Shown: positions 34,915 through 47,279, counted from the first letter of the stretch. The stretch: 64,000 bases of DNA from Ashinkailepas kermadecensis (GCA_034440615.1 JAOTOM010004062.1:1-64000), one strand, 5' to 3'. Numbers and translations are program-made. The notes: generated by a model not told the origin, from the sequence alone.

Positions 34915-36700
34915 GCTAGCGGCGGCTGGCTTGCGTCTATGTGTTGTGCCCCGCCCCTCCCAATAGGTTAGAGTTGGTCACAGGTCACATTCTGGGCTGA
35001 ATGTCTGTCTGAATGCTGAATGTCGGCGCCAACTCCGGCTGAATGTCGGCGCCAACTCCGGCTTGCCTGCATATTTCGCCCGCCTCCGAACGACTACCAT
35101 ATTCTTGCAATCTCTGTGACTTTCTCTTCTTTCAAGCACACCCACTCCTCCTTACTTCCTTGCATCACCTCTCCATGGCGTACATTTTGCTGGCCCTTCA
35201 CACATCCCACACCGTACCGCAAGTTCACCCTCAACCCGAGATGCCCGGGAACCCTCTCCCCACCTGAGGGAAGGGGGCCTGTCTGGCGCCGGCTGTCATC
35301 CTCGCAGGACCCCCCCCCCCCCCCAGAGGGTGAGTTGCATGTTCACATCAAAGAGACAGAGGAACATGGGCCCCGGACCCTTCGCGATTGCCAAGGAGGT
35401 GGATCATGAGACTGGGGTAGGGAGTGATCACAGCCAAGGAGGTGGATCGTGGGCCCGGGGTAGGGGGTGATCACAGCCAAGGAGGGGGAACCTTGGCCCG
35501 GGGGAGGGGGGGGATCACAGCCAAGGAGGTGGATTGTTGAACCGGGGGTGGGGGTGGGGGGGCTGGGAAGGAAGGTGATCACAGTCTAGGTTGTAGAGGA
35601 GTCCCAGATGCGGACCTTGACCTTGACCTTGACCTTGACCGCGCCGGCGCCAGTTGCCGAGCGCCCCAACTGAGGCGGTGGTGGCCGACCGCCTCACTAT
35701 GCAGACGCCACAGCGTACATCCCTGACCTGGTCCACCTCTAGGATGAGGAGCCATTGAAGCAACTGGCTCCGCAATGTGTCTGCAATGTGTCGTTCCCAG
35801 CCGCCGATCCTGCTCCTCTATCCCCGGCACCGTCCTCACGCTCGAGTGTCATACCCTCACCCCGCGAACCTGCAGCATAGCGCTGTACTTGAGGATCCAT
35901 ACTTGCCATGCCTTCTCAAGCGCGCTGCTACTTCTGCCAGAGGTACGGCCACCACTGAGGGTAGAGCTAGCCCGGCGCCACTTATGCGAATTTTGTGCCA
36001 CTTTTGTGCCACTTACCCATTTTGAACCAAAAATTGAGCAACTCCAATGCGCGGTGCTTGGCTGTTAACCTCCTACGGCCGACCTGCAAGGGGTGTCAAC
36101 CCGCCACATACCCCCTGCCATGGCTGCTGTGTTGTATACTCTTGAGGGGTATTTGCCCCATCATTATTGGCTTTGCCTCCAATAATTTCGGCTGTTAGCA
36201 TGGACCGTGTCACTCCTCAGCTCGTGGCGTAGCACGTGCCGGCATGCGTCTACTAACACACACGCCGATCCGTGTTCAAGTGAGGGGATTGGAGCCGAGA
36301 CGTTGATTTTTGAAAATAATTGCGAGATGATAATGCATGGAGGCCAAATTAATTCGGAAGATACCCCACCGGCTTCCATGTTAGGAGTTTAGATTATTGG
36401 TGGAAGCCAACATTGAGGGCCAAGGCCCCCCTTCAAAAGAATATAAATCGACGCCCATGTATTGGAGTCATTGGACTAGAGCGTAGAATATGTCAGTGTA
36501 GGTTTGGTAAGCTTTTGTAAGTTACGTTCTTGCGGATTAGCAGCCGTGTTGTGCTTTGTGTGTGTGTCTGGGGGGGGGGGGGGGGCTTGCTCTCACCCCG
36601 CAAGTCAACTACTGCCCCTTACTCCCCCATGCTGCTCGTGTATCACTTTATATTCAAAGTAATGTTGTGCCACTAAATTAACGTTGTTGTTGTGTAACCC
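34915..36700. other. No gene assigned; short repeats at 35380-35640
   Basis: 35380-35575 holds about four G-rich units with GATCACAGCCAAGGAGGTGG. 35608-35640 is a run of TTGACC units (reverse strand GGTCAA). A minus-strand frame around 35600-35840 is open (QLLQWLLILEVDQVRDVRCG) but has no supported splice sites. A poly-G run occurs at 36571-36586. Confidence 0.45.
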
Positions 36701-36719
36701 GTAACCGACGCTAGGTATG

Positions 36720-37426
36720 AGGTGACGACTGATCTGTAGTGTGACCTGTAGCCGACATTTGTCATGACCTGGTGACAGACCTGTGGTGTGACCTGTGGTG
36801 TGACCTGTGGTGTGACCTGTTCTTGACCTGTGGTGTGACCTGTGCTTGACCTGTAGTGTGACCTGTAACAGACGCTGGTCATGGCATGGCGACTGACCTG
36901 TGGTGTGACCAGTGGTGTGACCTGCAACCGACACTAGCCATGACCTGGTGACTGACCTGTGGTGTGACCTGTGCTTGACCTGTAGTGTGATCTGTAGCCC
37001 ACACTAGCCATGACCTGGCGACTGACGTGTGGTGTGACCTGTATTGACCTGTGGTGTGACCTGTACTTGACCTGTGGTGTGACCTGCACTTGACCTGTGG
37101 TGTGACCTGCACTTGACCTGTAGTGTGACCTGTGGTGTGACCTGCACTTGACCTGTAGTGTGACCTGTAGTGTGACCTGTAGTGTGACCTGTAGTGTGAC
37201 CTGTAGTGTGACCTGTAGTGTGACCTGTAGTGTGACCTGTAGTGTGACCTGTAGTGTGACCTGTAGTGTGACCTGTAGTGTGACCTGTAGTGTGACCTGT
37301 AGTGTGACCTGTAGTGTGACCTGTAGTGTGACCTGTAGTGTGACCTGTAGTGTGACCTGTAGTGTGACCTGTAGTGTGACCTGTAGTGTGACCTGTAACC
37401 GACACCAGCCATGACCTGGCGACTGA
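36720..37426. repeat. 12-bp minisatellite made from the exon 3 donor
   Basis: A perfect block (37146-37395) has about 21 copies of CTGTAGTGTGAC; degenerate copies continue to 36720. On the minus strand the unit is ACAGGTCACACT, so it repeats CAG/GTCA, matching the exon 3 end GCAG/GTCAGT and the neighbouring CCAGGTCATGG. It fills the start of intron 3 of gene D. Confidence 0.95.
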
Positions 37427-37427
37427 C

Positions 37428-37595
37428 CTGCATGACCTGACCGCTCGATGGGGGCGGCCCGATTGCGGCGGCCGCCGGTCGCCGGGGCGTCAGTGGCGGC
37501 CAGGGTGGCCTGCACCACTGCGTACGCCACTAGTGCCGACAGTGCCGAGAAGCCAGACGCCGCTCCGCCCATGCCCGGGAAACAGCCGTCGTTAC
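37428..37595 (-). CDS. Gene D exon 3: small hydrophobic exon (168 nt)
   Basis: Minus-strand exon with acceptor GCTGCTGTCTTCCAG (37596) and donor GCAG/GTCAGT (37426), phase 1 at both ends. It encodes NDGCFPGMGG, a hydrophobic stretch FSALSALVAYAVVQATLAA and a basic tail GGRRNRAAPIERSG. Phase agrees with the donors of exon 2 and the acceptor of exon 4, and GC content is high compared with the surrounding sequence. An alternative donor CAG/GTCATG nine bases earlier on the exon keeps the same phase. The role is unknown; a second membrane-associated segment is plausible. Confidence 0.6.
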
Positions 37596-37739
37596 CTGGA
37601 AGACAGCAGCCGCCACATGCAAGAGGTACTGCTGGCCGTTCGACATTGGGTGGCGGTGTGCACAAGATAAATATTGGCCGGCGATTGGGCCTCGGCGGTA
37701 GCGGTGTGTGCGGGAGATGATGTCGTAATGCGTCCCGTA

Positions 37740-38030
37740 ATGGAATCACGGGAAATAAACTTAGATAGGAGAATGTGTTCCCTAGGAGGAGAATTATAGC
37801 GTGTCGTGTTTGTGTGCGAATGCCAGAAGTGTTCGATGGAATAATTTTTCGGAGATAACTTGCAGGAATTCAAATTGACTGTGTACAGCATGCATGCGCA
37901 TCAAAGGAAGTCGCGAATATGAGTTGGAATATTCTTATATGTGAGGCAAGCGATGCAATATCCTGCTGTAGAAAATAGTATTTGCCAATTAAATCTTTAA
38001 CGTTAGATCTTGCCCTGAGAAATGGGGGAA
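37740..38030. other. Intron 2 of gene D, no feature
   Basis: AT-moderate sequence with no recognised element. Confidence 0.4.
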
Positions 38031-38765
38031 AAAACAACGGTTGGGGCATATTGTAGCCCACCGGAAGAGGATGAAGGGGCTGACAGGTTGATGGATGAAG
38101 AAGCTGTCAAAGAGTGCATAGTGGTACTCTATTCTTGGCAGACTTCAGCATAAGGGGTAAGGGACAATTAGTCGAACTAAATCAGGAGAGAAATTTGTTG
38201 CTTATTTTGAGGAATGTTTTTGCTTCAAATGATGAATGACCCTACGAGGGGAGGCTAACTGCTAGCTCTAATACTCACAAATGAAGACAATTTTGTGCAG
38301 AATGTAACGATAATGTAAGGATAAGAGGGATTTTATGAAGGAGTGATCACAACAGCTTGAGCCTTTCCTGATGGGCTGGAGACGTTTGGAACACTATGAC
38401 ACTTCCCAATTTTGCTGGCGGGAATCATTATCAGTTCAGAATATTCCCGGATGAAATTCAGTGAGAAAAGTTGTTGTTCGGTTTAGATGCATAACAAATG
38501 TGGGAAGTCCTGAAGGGTAAGCTGTTTCGAGGCCAGGATAGCTTCATTCCCAAGAGACAAATCGAAAGCGAATAAGCATAGATGCTTTTCGTGGCTGAAA
38601 AGCAAAGCAAAACAGATTTTGACGTCAATCAAGCGGCATTAAAAATCACAACAGATCTTAGCTCTTATGATAGCCCGGAGGCGCATAGGATAGCTGGGCG
38701 CAAAGATAGGAGGTATGTTATGTCATCTAAAGGACTGGCTGAGATTCAATAAACATGTTGCTGCT
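38030..38765 (+). pseudogene. Decayed CR1-like non-LTR retrotransposon fragment
   Basis: Pieces in shifting frames match the end of a CR1-type endonuclease and the linker before the reverse transcriptase: MNDPTRGEA, then LLALILTNEDNFVQNVTI (the conserved LDLILTN segment), later MWEVLKGKLFRGQDSFIPKR, as in the family's W..FK..L..AQ..FIP segment. Several stops and frameshifts separate them, so the element is dead. It sits in intron 2 of the minus-strand gene, in the opposite orientation. No reverse transcriptase domain remains. Confidence 0.6.
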
Positions 38766-38808
38766 CGGCGACAGCATGGAAATGGTTGGAAAAATGTAAA
38801 GTCTGTCA

Positions 38809-39065
<257 letters not shown>

Positions 39066-39119
39066 ATATATATACATACGTACATAGATCAGAAATGCCC
39101 GTATTTCCTGGGTCAATCA

Positions 39120-39330
39120 TTGTGGATATATTAAAAGCTAAGTTGATCTTCAAGATCCAGGAACGACTCAATGTTATACAAAATTGTAAATATATATTGT
39201 GACGTTTCGGCCGTTGTCAAACCTTGACAATGGCCTATGGCCGAAACGTCACAATATTATTTACAATTTTGTATAGCATTGAGTCGTTCCTGGATCTTGA
39301 AGATCAACTTAGCGTTTAATATATCCACAA
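39120..39330. repeat. Long inverted repeat with a GGCCGAAACGTC core
   Basis: The arm 39120-39220 is nearly identical to the reverse complement of 39224-39330 (about 100 bp each, 3-base centre). The right arm contains TTGACAATGGCC, TAT and GGCCGAAACGTCAC, which has the layout of a degenerate hammerhead ribozyme core (CTGANGA, stem II, GAAAC, GTC). The C3 and G8 positions differ, so activity is unlikely. It lies within intron 2 of gene D, about 110 bases from the exon 2 donor. Confidence 0.8.
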
Positions 39331-39441
39331 CATATATATACATACATGTAGCATGTGCAAATCACTCCATTATTCAGCGGCTATCTATAATTATCTCTTT
39401 CTCCAATTCTTCCTTTGCCCCGTGTAATTTCCTATCCTTAC

Positions 39442-40842
39442 CGCCCCTGGAGGTGGCGGTGGTTCCGCTCCGACGGTTCTCCACATCCACCAACATCTGG
39501 CACGAGCTGTTGACCGCCCTCAGCGCCAGCACTTCCGTCGGCTGAGGCAGAGCGTCGGCCAGCATGGTCCCCAGACCTCCGGGCAGGACAGACCAGTCGT
39601 CGGCCAGCATGGTCCCCAGACCTCCGGGCAGGACAGACCAGTCGTCGGCCAGCATGGTCCCCAGACCTCCGGGCAGGACAGACCAGTCGTCGGACAGAGC
39701 ACGTGCGGCATTGTTCCGCAACTGGAAAATTAGGTAGATCCCCACCCCGGCCAGGGCAAAGCCACCCGTCAGCAACCCGATCACGTCGTAGCTACTGCAG
39801 TCGTAGCCGTAGCCGCCGCCGTAGCCGCCGCCGTAGCCGCCACCGTAGCCGCCGTAGCTGCCGCCGCTGTAGGCGCCGGCGCCGCCGTAGTCTTCGGTGC
39901 TGCCGTAGGTGCTGCCAGCCGGCACGAGGTCGTACAGGCTGTAGCGGCGGACGCGTCTGGGTGCAGGTGTTCCAGTCTCCAGCGCGTCCCCGAATGGGCC
40001 AGGGGTAGCTCTGGCAGTACGCTCTAGCTGACTTCTAACGGACCTCCTCGGAAGATCCTCCTCCTCGTGATCCTCTTGATGAGGGAGCGGGCCCAGGCGC
40101 TTCGAAGCATTGTCAAGTTTCAGGCTTCTCGCAGCAGCGAACAGTGCTTGACCTCCAGACGCCTCTGACCTCTGACCTCTGACAGAGTCCAGGTGTCGCG
40201 AAACAGTGGAGGGCTCCGAGGGTCTTGAAGCAGTGGACGATTTAAAATGTTTTGCAGCAACTGAAATTTGCATTGGCCCTGAACCAGTGTAATGTTCAAG
40301 GAGCCGTCGAGCCTCAGACTGCTCCCGATGATTTTGGCCAGCGGAAGCATCAGAGTCATGTACCGGAAGAGACGTTCCTCGTGGGGCTGTCACTGAAGGA
40401 GGTATATGGGGAAGGGTGGCGGATTGGTGAGAGCCGTCTTGGGTTGACGGTTGACGGTTGACGGTTGACGGTTGCGAAGGCGTCGGCTCTACGATTCCAT
40501 TGTGAGTCGCCGAGGTGTGTGCAGAAGCGCCTGCCTTGTCAGCTGCCGAAGGATTGCGGCCATCCGACGCATAAAAAGGCATCGAAGGAATGGAATACTT
40601 TGGCATTACTGAGACGGAGGACAGCGTTCCGTACGGATCATGCGCATGTAATGGGATCGTGTAGAAGTGCCCAGGTTCGGGGCGTTTCACGGTCGGTTGG
40701 TAGGCGGCGTCCATGACTGCTCGAGGCGTAGCGCCTTTGTTTATCGCAACTAACGCATTGTCGGACGAAGCTTCGTCATTCATGCTTTGATTTGCTAAGC
40801 CAGTGCCATCTCTGTCGAACTCTAGCATGCTGCCCTGCTTCT
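39442..40842 (-). CDS. Gene D exon 2: long exon with Gly/Tyr-rich region, membrane helix and 45-bp coding repeat
   Basis: A 1401-nt minus-strand exon, acceptor TTCTTCTGTAG (40843) in phase 1 and donor GGCG/GTAAGG (39441) in phase 1. It encodes about residues 109-575 of the modelled protein: a long polar region rich in Ser, Pro and His; a short repeat of TVNRQPS; a basic motif RRVRRYSLYDL that looks like a furin-type cleavage site; a Gly/Tyr-rich segment (about 421-461, YGGGYGGGYGGGYG); a membrane helix (about 462-483, VIGLLTGGFALAGVGIYLIF); then three exact 15-residue copies of DDWSVLPGGLGTMLA (about 493-537) and LALRAVNSSCQMLVDVENRR. The frame stays open for 1.5 kb without being a simple repeat, which is the strongest coding evidence in the window. 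I do not recognise the family. A type I membrane or secreted cuticle- or adhesion-type protein is a guess. Confidence 0.75.
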
Positions 40843-40927
40843 CTACAGAAGAAGCCCGCCTGAGACCAGCAGAGCTCCACGTTTGTCCTGCGGGGCCTCG
40901 CTCCATCCCGGGAACGCGAATCCTCAC

Positions 40928-41252
40928 CCACGAGAGCTGCAGGCACTCCCGGAGCGGAATACTGCGCGTGCTGCGCTACATCGATGCGCCGGTAGGACGT
41001 CGGCGAGTTCGCGGCGGCGGCGGCGACTCTTGCGTCCGACACTCGAGTCGCTGCTCGGCTGGACGCAGGCCGCCGTTGCGGACCTGCGAGCGGCCTCGCC
41101 GGCGAGGCGTGTCCGGAGGCGGTCGGCAGCGTCAGAACCACCACCGCCACCACCATCACCGGCACCATCACCACCACCGGCAGGAGAGCCGCCGGTCGTG
41201 CCGCCACGCGCCGAAAGCGCGCCGCCAGCGAAGTCAGCCGAGAGAACATCAT
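40928..41252 (-). CDS. Gene D exon 1: signal peptide exon
   Basis: The first of two consecutive ATGs at 41252 starts a frame with a basic n-region (residues 1-20), a strong hydrophobic core (about 21-42, LLPVVVMVPVMVVAVVVLTL) and a likely signal peptidase site after TASGHA (residue 49). The mature start is Pro/Arg/Ala-rich. It ends at donor GTGG/GTGAGG (40927) in phase 1, giving an 85-base first intron and an in-frame join to exon 2 (codon GAG, then KQGSMLEF). The two frames overlap without the intron, so splicing is needed for a single protein. The open frame extends upstream to 41351; I chose 41252 because the signal peptide follows it directly. The product enters the secretory pathway. Confidence 0.65.
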
Positions 41253-41439
41253 GCTCACTTCGCCGCTGCTCCGTGATGATTGACGTCGGCTTCGTTCGCG
41301 TCGTGGTGTGCAGCGTTTAGTACAGTCGTCATGTCGCCACAGGCTCGTCAACAGTTACACCTGTGTGAGGTCCTCCGAGGCTGGTGACCACTCTGCCGCT
41401 GAGGAGGCCTTCACTTGCTGATGTCGACACACTGCCGGA

Positions 41440-41600
41440 CGCTGAATGCTTGACTGCCGGTCGGGTCGGGTCAGGTCAGGCTGGACACACTGCCGGTCAG
41501 GTCGGGTCAGGTCAGGCTGGACACACTGCTGGACGCTGAATGCTTGACTGCCGGACAGGTCGGGTCACGTCAGGCTGGACACAGTGCTGGACGTTTGACT
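41440..41600. repeat. Short-period repeat upstream of gene D
   Basis: Degenerate units of GGTCGGGTCAGGTCAGGCTG and GACACACTGCCGGACGCTGA, two to four copies each, in the presumed promoter or leader of gene D. Confidence 0.8.
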
Positions 41601-41887
41601 ACCGGACAGACGATCAGTATGTATCCAGCGAGAGATACATCGCGTCGGAGACAGTCACGCGCGGAGTCCTGTGTCAGATAGAGCCACTATTGCATGGAGC
41701 GTCTTGGTTACGTCAGGTACACTGCCGGTCCACTGGGCTTGCAGTCTTTAGTTCACGTCAGGTCAACTAACGCTTCAGTGAAGGCCTAGCGATGCTGGTG
41801 ATATTCGCTACACGCAAGGCGCGTCTTCTGCAAAAGCGACAACAGTGAATTCAGTTCAGTTGGTTAGCAATCAGACAGGTAACTCAT

Positions 41888-42430
41888 GTGTTATTTGATG
41901 AAGAAGTAGATCACTACTTGTTGAAGGTCTTATTAGCGGTTCAGCACAATGCGTTCACCAGCAAACGTTTCTCTATTCTCTTAGAAGTGAAATCAACTAA
42001 TCAGCGGGATCGGGTGCTAGCCGATGTTTTTCTTGATGTAGATGCTTTTTTCGACTTCGTGATATCCTCCAGCGTAGACTGTCTTTCAACTTCGCGCGAT
42101 ATCCGCCAGCGCAGACACGAACCTGCCGCTCTTCTCAGTTGGCCAGCTCTTCACTCGGCCGTGTCAGAGAAGCTGACTTCACCAGATGATCCTCACCAGA
42201 GACAGCTGCTGCTCTCGCCGGTCGGAGGTGTCGTCCTCACCAACAGAGGATGCCGTGTTCCGCCGAGATGGCGCGCCGCCGTTATCGCCCGTCAGGTGAG
42301 TGCGTCCTCAGCTCCAGGAGAACCTCCTGCGAGGGACTCGCTCTCCTCTTCACTGCCTGCGGCGTCTTCAGGAGCCACCGAAGGCGCCGCTGCCGCCGCT
42401 GCCGCCGCAGTGCCACTGGCGCGCCGGTGA
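41888..42430 (+). CDS. Unrecognised open frame, possibly a first exon
   Basis: An open frame of 180 codons starts at 41888, divergent from gene D with about 640 bases between start codons. The first 60 residues have an even, non-repetitive composition (LLKVLLAVQHNAFTSKRFSI); the end is Ala-rich. A consensus donor CAG/GTGAGT occurs at 42297, so a spliced transcript ending an exon at 42296 is as likely as the full frame. The minus strand over 42292-42470 is also open (Ala/Glu/Ser-rich). No domain is recognised. Confidence 0.25.
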   Translation: MLFDEEVDHYLLKVLLAVQHNAFTSKRFSILLEVKSTNQRDRVLADVFLDVDAFFDFVISSSVDCLSTSRDIRQRRHEPAALLSWPALHSAVSEKLTSPDDPHQRQLLLSPVGGVVLTNRGCRVPPRWRAAVIARQVSASSAPGEPPARDSLSSSLPAASSGATEGAAAAAAAAVPLARR

Positions 42431-42604
42431 CGACTGAGCCGCCGAGCCACCGATCCACTCATTACCGTGTCACTAGTCGGCAATATCCGCCGATGACAGG
42501 TTGCACGTGCGCGATGCCGTGCACTCAGGTCACGGTTCACACGTGCGCCGGCGGCCGCGGTCGTAAAGCCCACCGGCCCGACGAATGGGCTCGCCTGGTG
42601 TTCC

Positions 42605-43225
42605 GGATTGTGCCACGGTTGTAGGGCTGTGCCACGGTTGTAGGGCTGTGCCACGGTTGTAGGGTTGTGCCACGATGGTAGGGTTGTGCCACGGTTGTAG
42701 GGCTGTGCCACGATGGTAGGGTTGTGCCACGGTGGTAGGGCTGTGCCACGATGGTAGGGTTGTGCCACGGTTGTAGGGTTGTGCCACGGTTGTAGGGCTG
42801 TGCCACGGTTGTAGGGCTGTGCCACGATGGTAGGGTTGTGCCACGATGGTAGGGCTGTGCCACGGTTGTAGGGCTGTGCCACGATGGTAGGGTTGTGCCA
42901 CGGTTGTAGGGCTGTGCCACGGTTGTAGGGCTGTGCCACGGTTGTAGGGCTGTGCCACGGTTGTAGGGCTGTGCCACGGTTGTAGGGTTGTGCCACGATG
43001 GTAGGGTTGTGCCACGGTTGTAGGGCTGTGCCACGATGGTAGGGTTGTGCCACGGTGGTAGGGTTGTGCCACGGTGGTAGGGCTGTGCCACGGTTGTAGG
43101 GCTGTGCCACGATGGTAGGGCTGTGCCACGGTTGTAGGGTTGTGCCACGGTTGTAGGGCTGTGCCACGATGGTAGGGTTGTGCCACGGTTGTAGGGCTGT
43201 GCCACGGTTGTAGGGTTGTGCCACT
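42605..43225. repeat. 19-bp minisatellite
   Basis: About 33 copies of GTGCCACGGTTGTAGGGCT with GATGG and GGTGG variants. All three minus-strand frames are open; these are repeat translations. Confidence 0.96.
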
Positions 43226-43229
43226 GGTG

Positions 43230-45300
43230 TAGGGTTGTACCGGGTGCTGTGTTGTGCTTAGGTGGTACAAGGCTGTGAGGCGGTGGCGCATGGTTGTGAC
43301 GCGGTGACAGGAGTGACGCGATGACGTCACTGTCGTCATGTGACGCGGTGACGTGGTGACCTTTTTAGGTGGCATTTAAGCTACACTTCGAATCTCAATT
43401 GAGTAATGTCCACAGTCTCAGTAAGTCACCTTTTCTTGAGGGTTAAGCCCATGATCTGGCATTGGCGCCTGATAAAGTAAGATAGCGAAACATCGGGAAT
43501 TTATCAAGTAATATTTAAATTTTACGTGCAAGTACTGCATATGAAGGTCATCGTACACTCACGCGGTTTGGTAATTTGTTTTGGAGCTAAAATATTTACA
43601 ACGATTGACAGTGCAAGAAAAAGATGGAATCATCAAGCCATGCACGGGTTCTGATAACAAGGCACGTCCTACTCTCATCATGTATCTCACCCCAAATAGT
43701 TGGACCGAAGCGGGCTGGGCCGAAGGTTTGATGGACAATCTAGATCTAGATCTAGATTAATAAATCTAGATTGATAATAAATCTAGATTTGATGGACTGT
43801 CTAGATCACCCAATCACAAGTGCCGCACCGAGCGGGCACTACCGAGAGGAGGGGTGGCCGTGCATGGCACATGTGGCCTGCCGGGTCGTACTGTGACATG
43901 ACCTTACCAAAGTCGTGCTGTGACATGACCTCGCCTTTTCACCCTTGCATCATGTGTTGGAAATATACGGGTGAAAAACGACACGAAAAGGAGGGAGATT
44001 AGTCCAGGGGAAGCCTTCATTTACCCAATTAATACTGGAGGGCATGCGTAGAGATTTCTCGAGATCCTGGGGTGTGTGGGGGGTTCAGCAATACGAACTG
44101 TCATCTCACAGGGGAAAACTACAATCCAAAATGATGAAGACATCGGTTTTGGAGTTGTCTCTGTCCTTCCTATTGATTGCATTGCATTTATATTGATTTT
44201 TGGGTATTGATTGATTTGGTAGGCTAAGTTTTTCAGGGAGGGTTCAATGAGGGTCCGACGAACCACACGAGGGCCCTGACTTCTTCCCGGGACATCCACC
44301 TCTGCTGGAGGGCAACGCGTTCTGGTGCAATTTCCGCACCCAATGATGTTTGAATCAGAGGAGTCCTCTATCCAGCTCCCACTCGCGCCGACCATGTGCA
44401 ATGTGTGAGCGAAAAGTATTGAATTCAGTTCTCTCGAAATACGGACACAAGTTATTAATTTTCGAAGTCTCACTGTAATATTTTACAACTGACCCCGCAT
44501 CGGCGGCAACGCAAGCCCGATAATTTGTTGGAGTTTTTGTGCTTTTCTAGCCTGCGTCCCAGGTACATTTTTGGGATCGCCTTTGCCATCCTCCCAATAA
44601 AAGTGACATGGCGGAGCCAATGGTTCTACCAGCGATCTTGATCTTGATCTCTTGATATTGCCAGCGAGGGAAAATGATATCCAAGTGCTATGCACTTCTT
44701 TTTAACGTGCACGCATCAGTAAGACTCCCTCAGCGTCGGCATTTTCCATTGCTCATTACTGCCGGGTGTACTTTGCTGTCAACGGGTCTGCACATCCATC
44801 ATCCCTGAGTTTTGGGCCCAGCCAACCTGCATATGTCGTACGATGGGCTTTGGTCATGGATTTTTGCTTGTGTTGTGCATAAAAAATGGTGCAAAAATTG
44901 TGTGCCATAGTGGGAGCTGGTCCGTGATACTCTTACATGGCGAGTAAGTTAGCATCTACCCACCGTATGCAGAGACTTATCCAGGGCCGTTTGCTGAGGT
45001 TAATTAGAAACACTTCGATTTCAAAAACCTTTTCGGATCAGCCAACATTCATCGTGTCTGCGTGCGACAATATTTGTCGGATAAAATGTTTTAGATGTCA
45101 AGAAAATGCTACTTTACTCCAAAATGTCGAAACAGAATCGGCGTCTGGGGGGGGCGGCGGGGACATGGCCCCTGTACCCGCCCCGCCTCCCCCCACTTAG
45201 ATCTGCCAGTAATCACATGCGAATATATTTGTTTTCCGTGCATGGGCCTATTGGAACCATTCGAACTGCAATTGGCAGCTGGATGCCGCTCGATATGCGT
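43230..45300. other. No gene assigned
   Basis: A run of TCTAGAT units sits at 43738-43790. A 150-codon minus-strand frame (44473-44021) has no recognised domain. Poly-G stretches occur near 45148-45163. Confidence 0.45.
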
Positions 45301-45303
45301 CTG

Positions 45304-45537
<234 letters not shown>

Positions 45538-45539
45538 GG

Positions 45540-46365
45540 GACTCACAAAGTTTTGTGTGTTGCCGATTAAACATAGGGCATTAGATCAAGGTCAAACATG
45601 TAAATGAGACAATGCCTTTGATCGGATGCTAGAGGTACGGAATGCAACAGCATAAGGTGGAAAGTTCAAGAAAATTATCAATTGGATTCCAGTGTGTAGT
45701 ATGGGGAATTCTTATTTTCAGATCTGCTCCTAGAGGTTGCAGGTTTAGGTCAGCTGGGGTCAAGCTCGTGGAATACTTATATTTCAGAAACCACTGGGTC
45801 GATTTAAGAATTCACAAAACAATTGACAACCATAAGCCTTGCGATCTCTGGAAAAATACGGTTTTAAAAGTACAAAAATAAGGTCAGGGTCAAATACCCA
45901 CACAAGATACCATTCCTGACCACCATGCTAGTGGCACAGAACTCAACAGACTATGCTAGAAGGTCTGCCAAGAAAATGAGACTGAGCCTGGTGAGCGACA
46001 TGGGCAGCTGTTATTTGGAGTGGATGAGTGGAGGAGTGGAGGTGGCAGGAGCGGCCGTCTAGCGAGTGCCGGTACACTCGCTAGACACCGGTACACTCGC
46101 CCGCCGCCGCCACCGCCGCCGCCGCTGAATGCAAGACCTCAAGTAACATTTTAGTGGAATGGTATCGATGGTATTGGCAGACCGAAGTGGAAAGTTGTTC
46201 CTGTTAGAATGCTATGTGCACAGAAACTGAAATATATGTGACACTGTTCCTATCACCGTTATCTATCATCACATTATGCCTCTTCATGAATTTGCGTCGA
46301 AGATAATATCCAAATAACATGCATTAAGTTCACTCTCCGAATGTATCAAATCGGCCTATTAAGGT
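45540..46365. other. No gene seen
   Basis: A short GC-rich island at 46040-46125 contains a duplicated CGGTACACTCGC motif and a GCCGCC run. Confidence 0.45.
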
Positions 46366-46553
<188 letters not shown>

Positions 46554-46559
46554 GCACAT

Positions 46560-47209
46560 ATGTGTGTATTTGTATGTTTGTGGGTGTTGGGTAAATATCC
46601 TACGCACGAAAATCATCGTTATGGTCCCATAGCTTGCTTTTCACAACGACGACGGGAGAATCATGCTACATTTTGCAGGTGCACTTAAACAAATTTTGCT
46701 TATTTAGATTCAATGTATACAAATGTGACTCATCGCATAGTCAGGCTTACTTTTGAAATGCTGTTCACGGGTCTAATGGGCACCATCTCGAATATAATAA
46801 GTACATGTCCGGTAAAATTGCTCAGAATATACGCTTCATCGCAACATTTCATCAGGGTCATTACATTCGCGAAGATACTCGAAGCCGAAAATCAGTTGCT
46901 GGGCTAAGACAAAGCACATGTGCAAACAAAAGAACCGGATCTCTTGTCGAGGTAGGTCACTTTGTTTGTTCGGGTTTTTTGCATCTCGCCGGAGTGCTAC
47001 AGATCAGTTCAGAAATTCTGCAAGGAACTACAATCCTGCAATGCCCACTAGCATGCTTCAGCTTCATCGTTGGACATTTGGCGCGTGTAAAATCAGGTAT
47101 GTTTTCAAACATTGAAAAGAAACGCTAACACTCTGCTATCCTGCAACTACTGCAGACAGAAGCGGCGGCTTCGTACGCTTGTTAGTAACTTCGTCTGCTG
47201 GTTGTCTGA

Positions 47210-47279
<70 letters not shown>

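Noticed and set aside
35600..35840. A further exon of gene D (frame with QLLQWLLILEVDQVRDVRCG)
   Set aside because: No acceptor or donor with the required phase 1 could be placed, and the end is a translated TTGACC repeat.
43450..43500. A second hammerhead-like motif (CTGATAAAG then GCGAAACATC)
   Set aside because: The presumed stem II bases do not pair, so a chance likeness is more probable.
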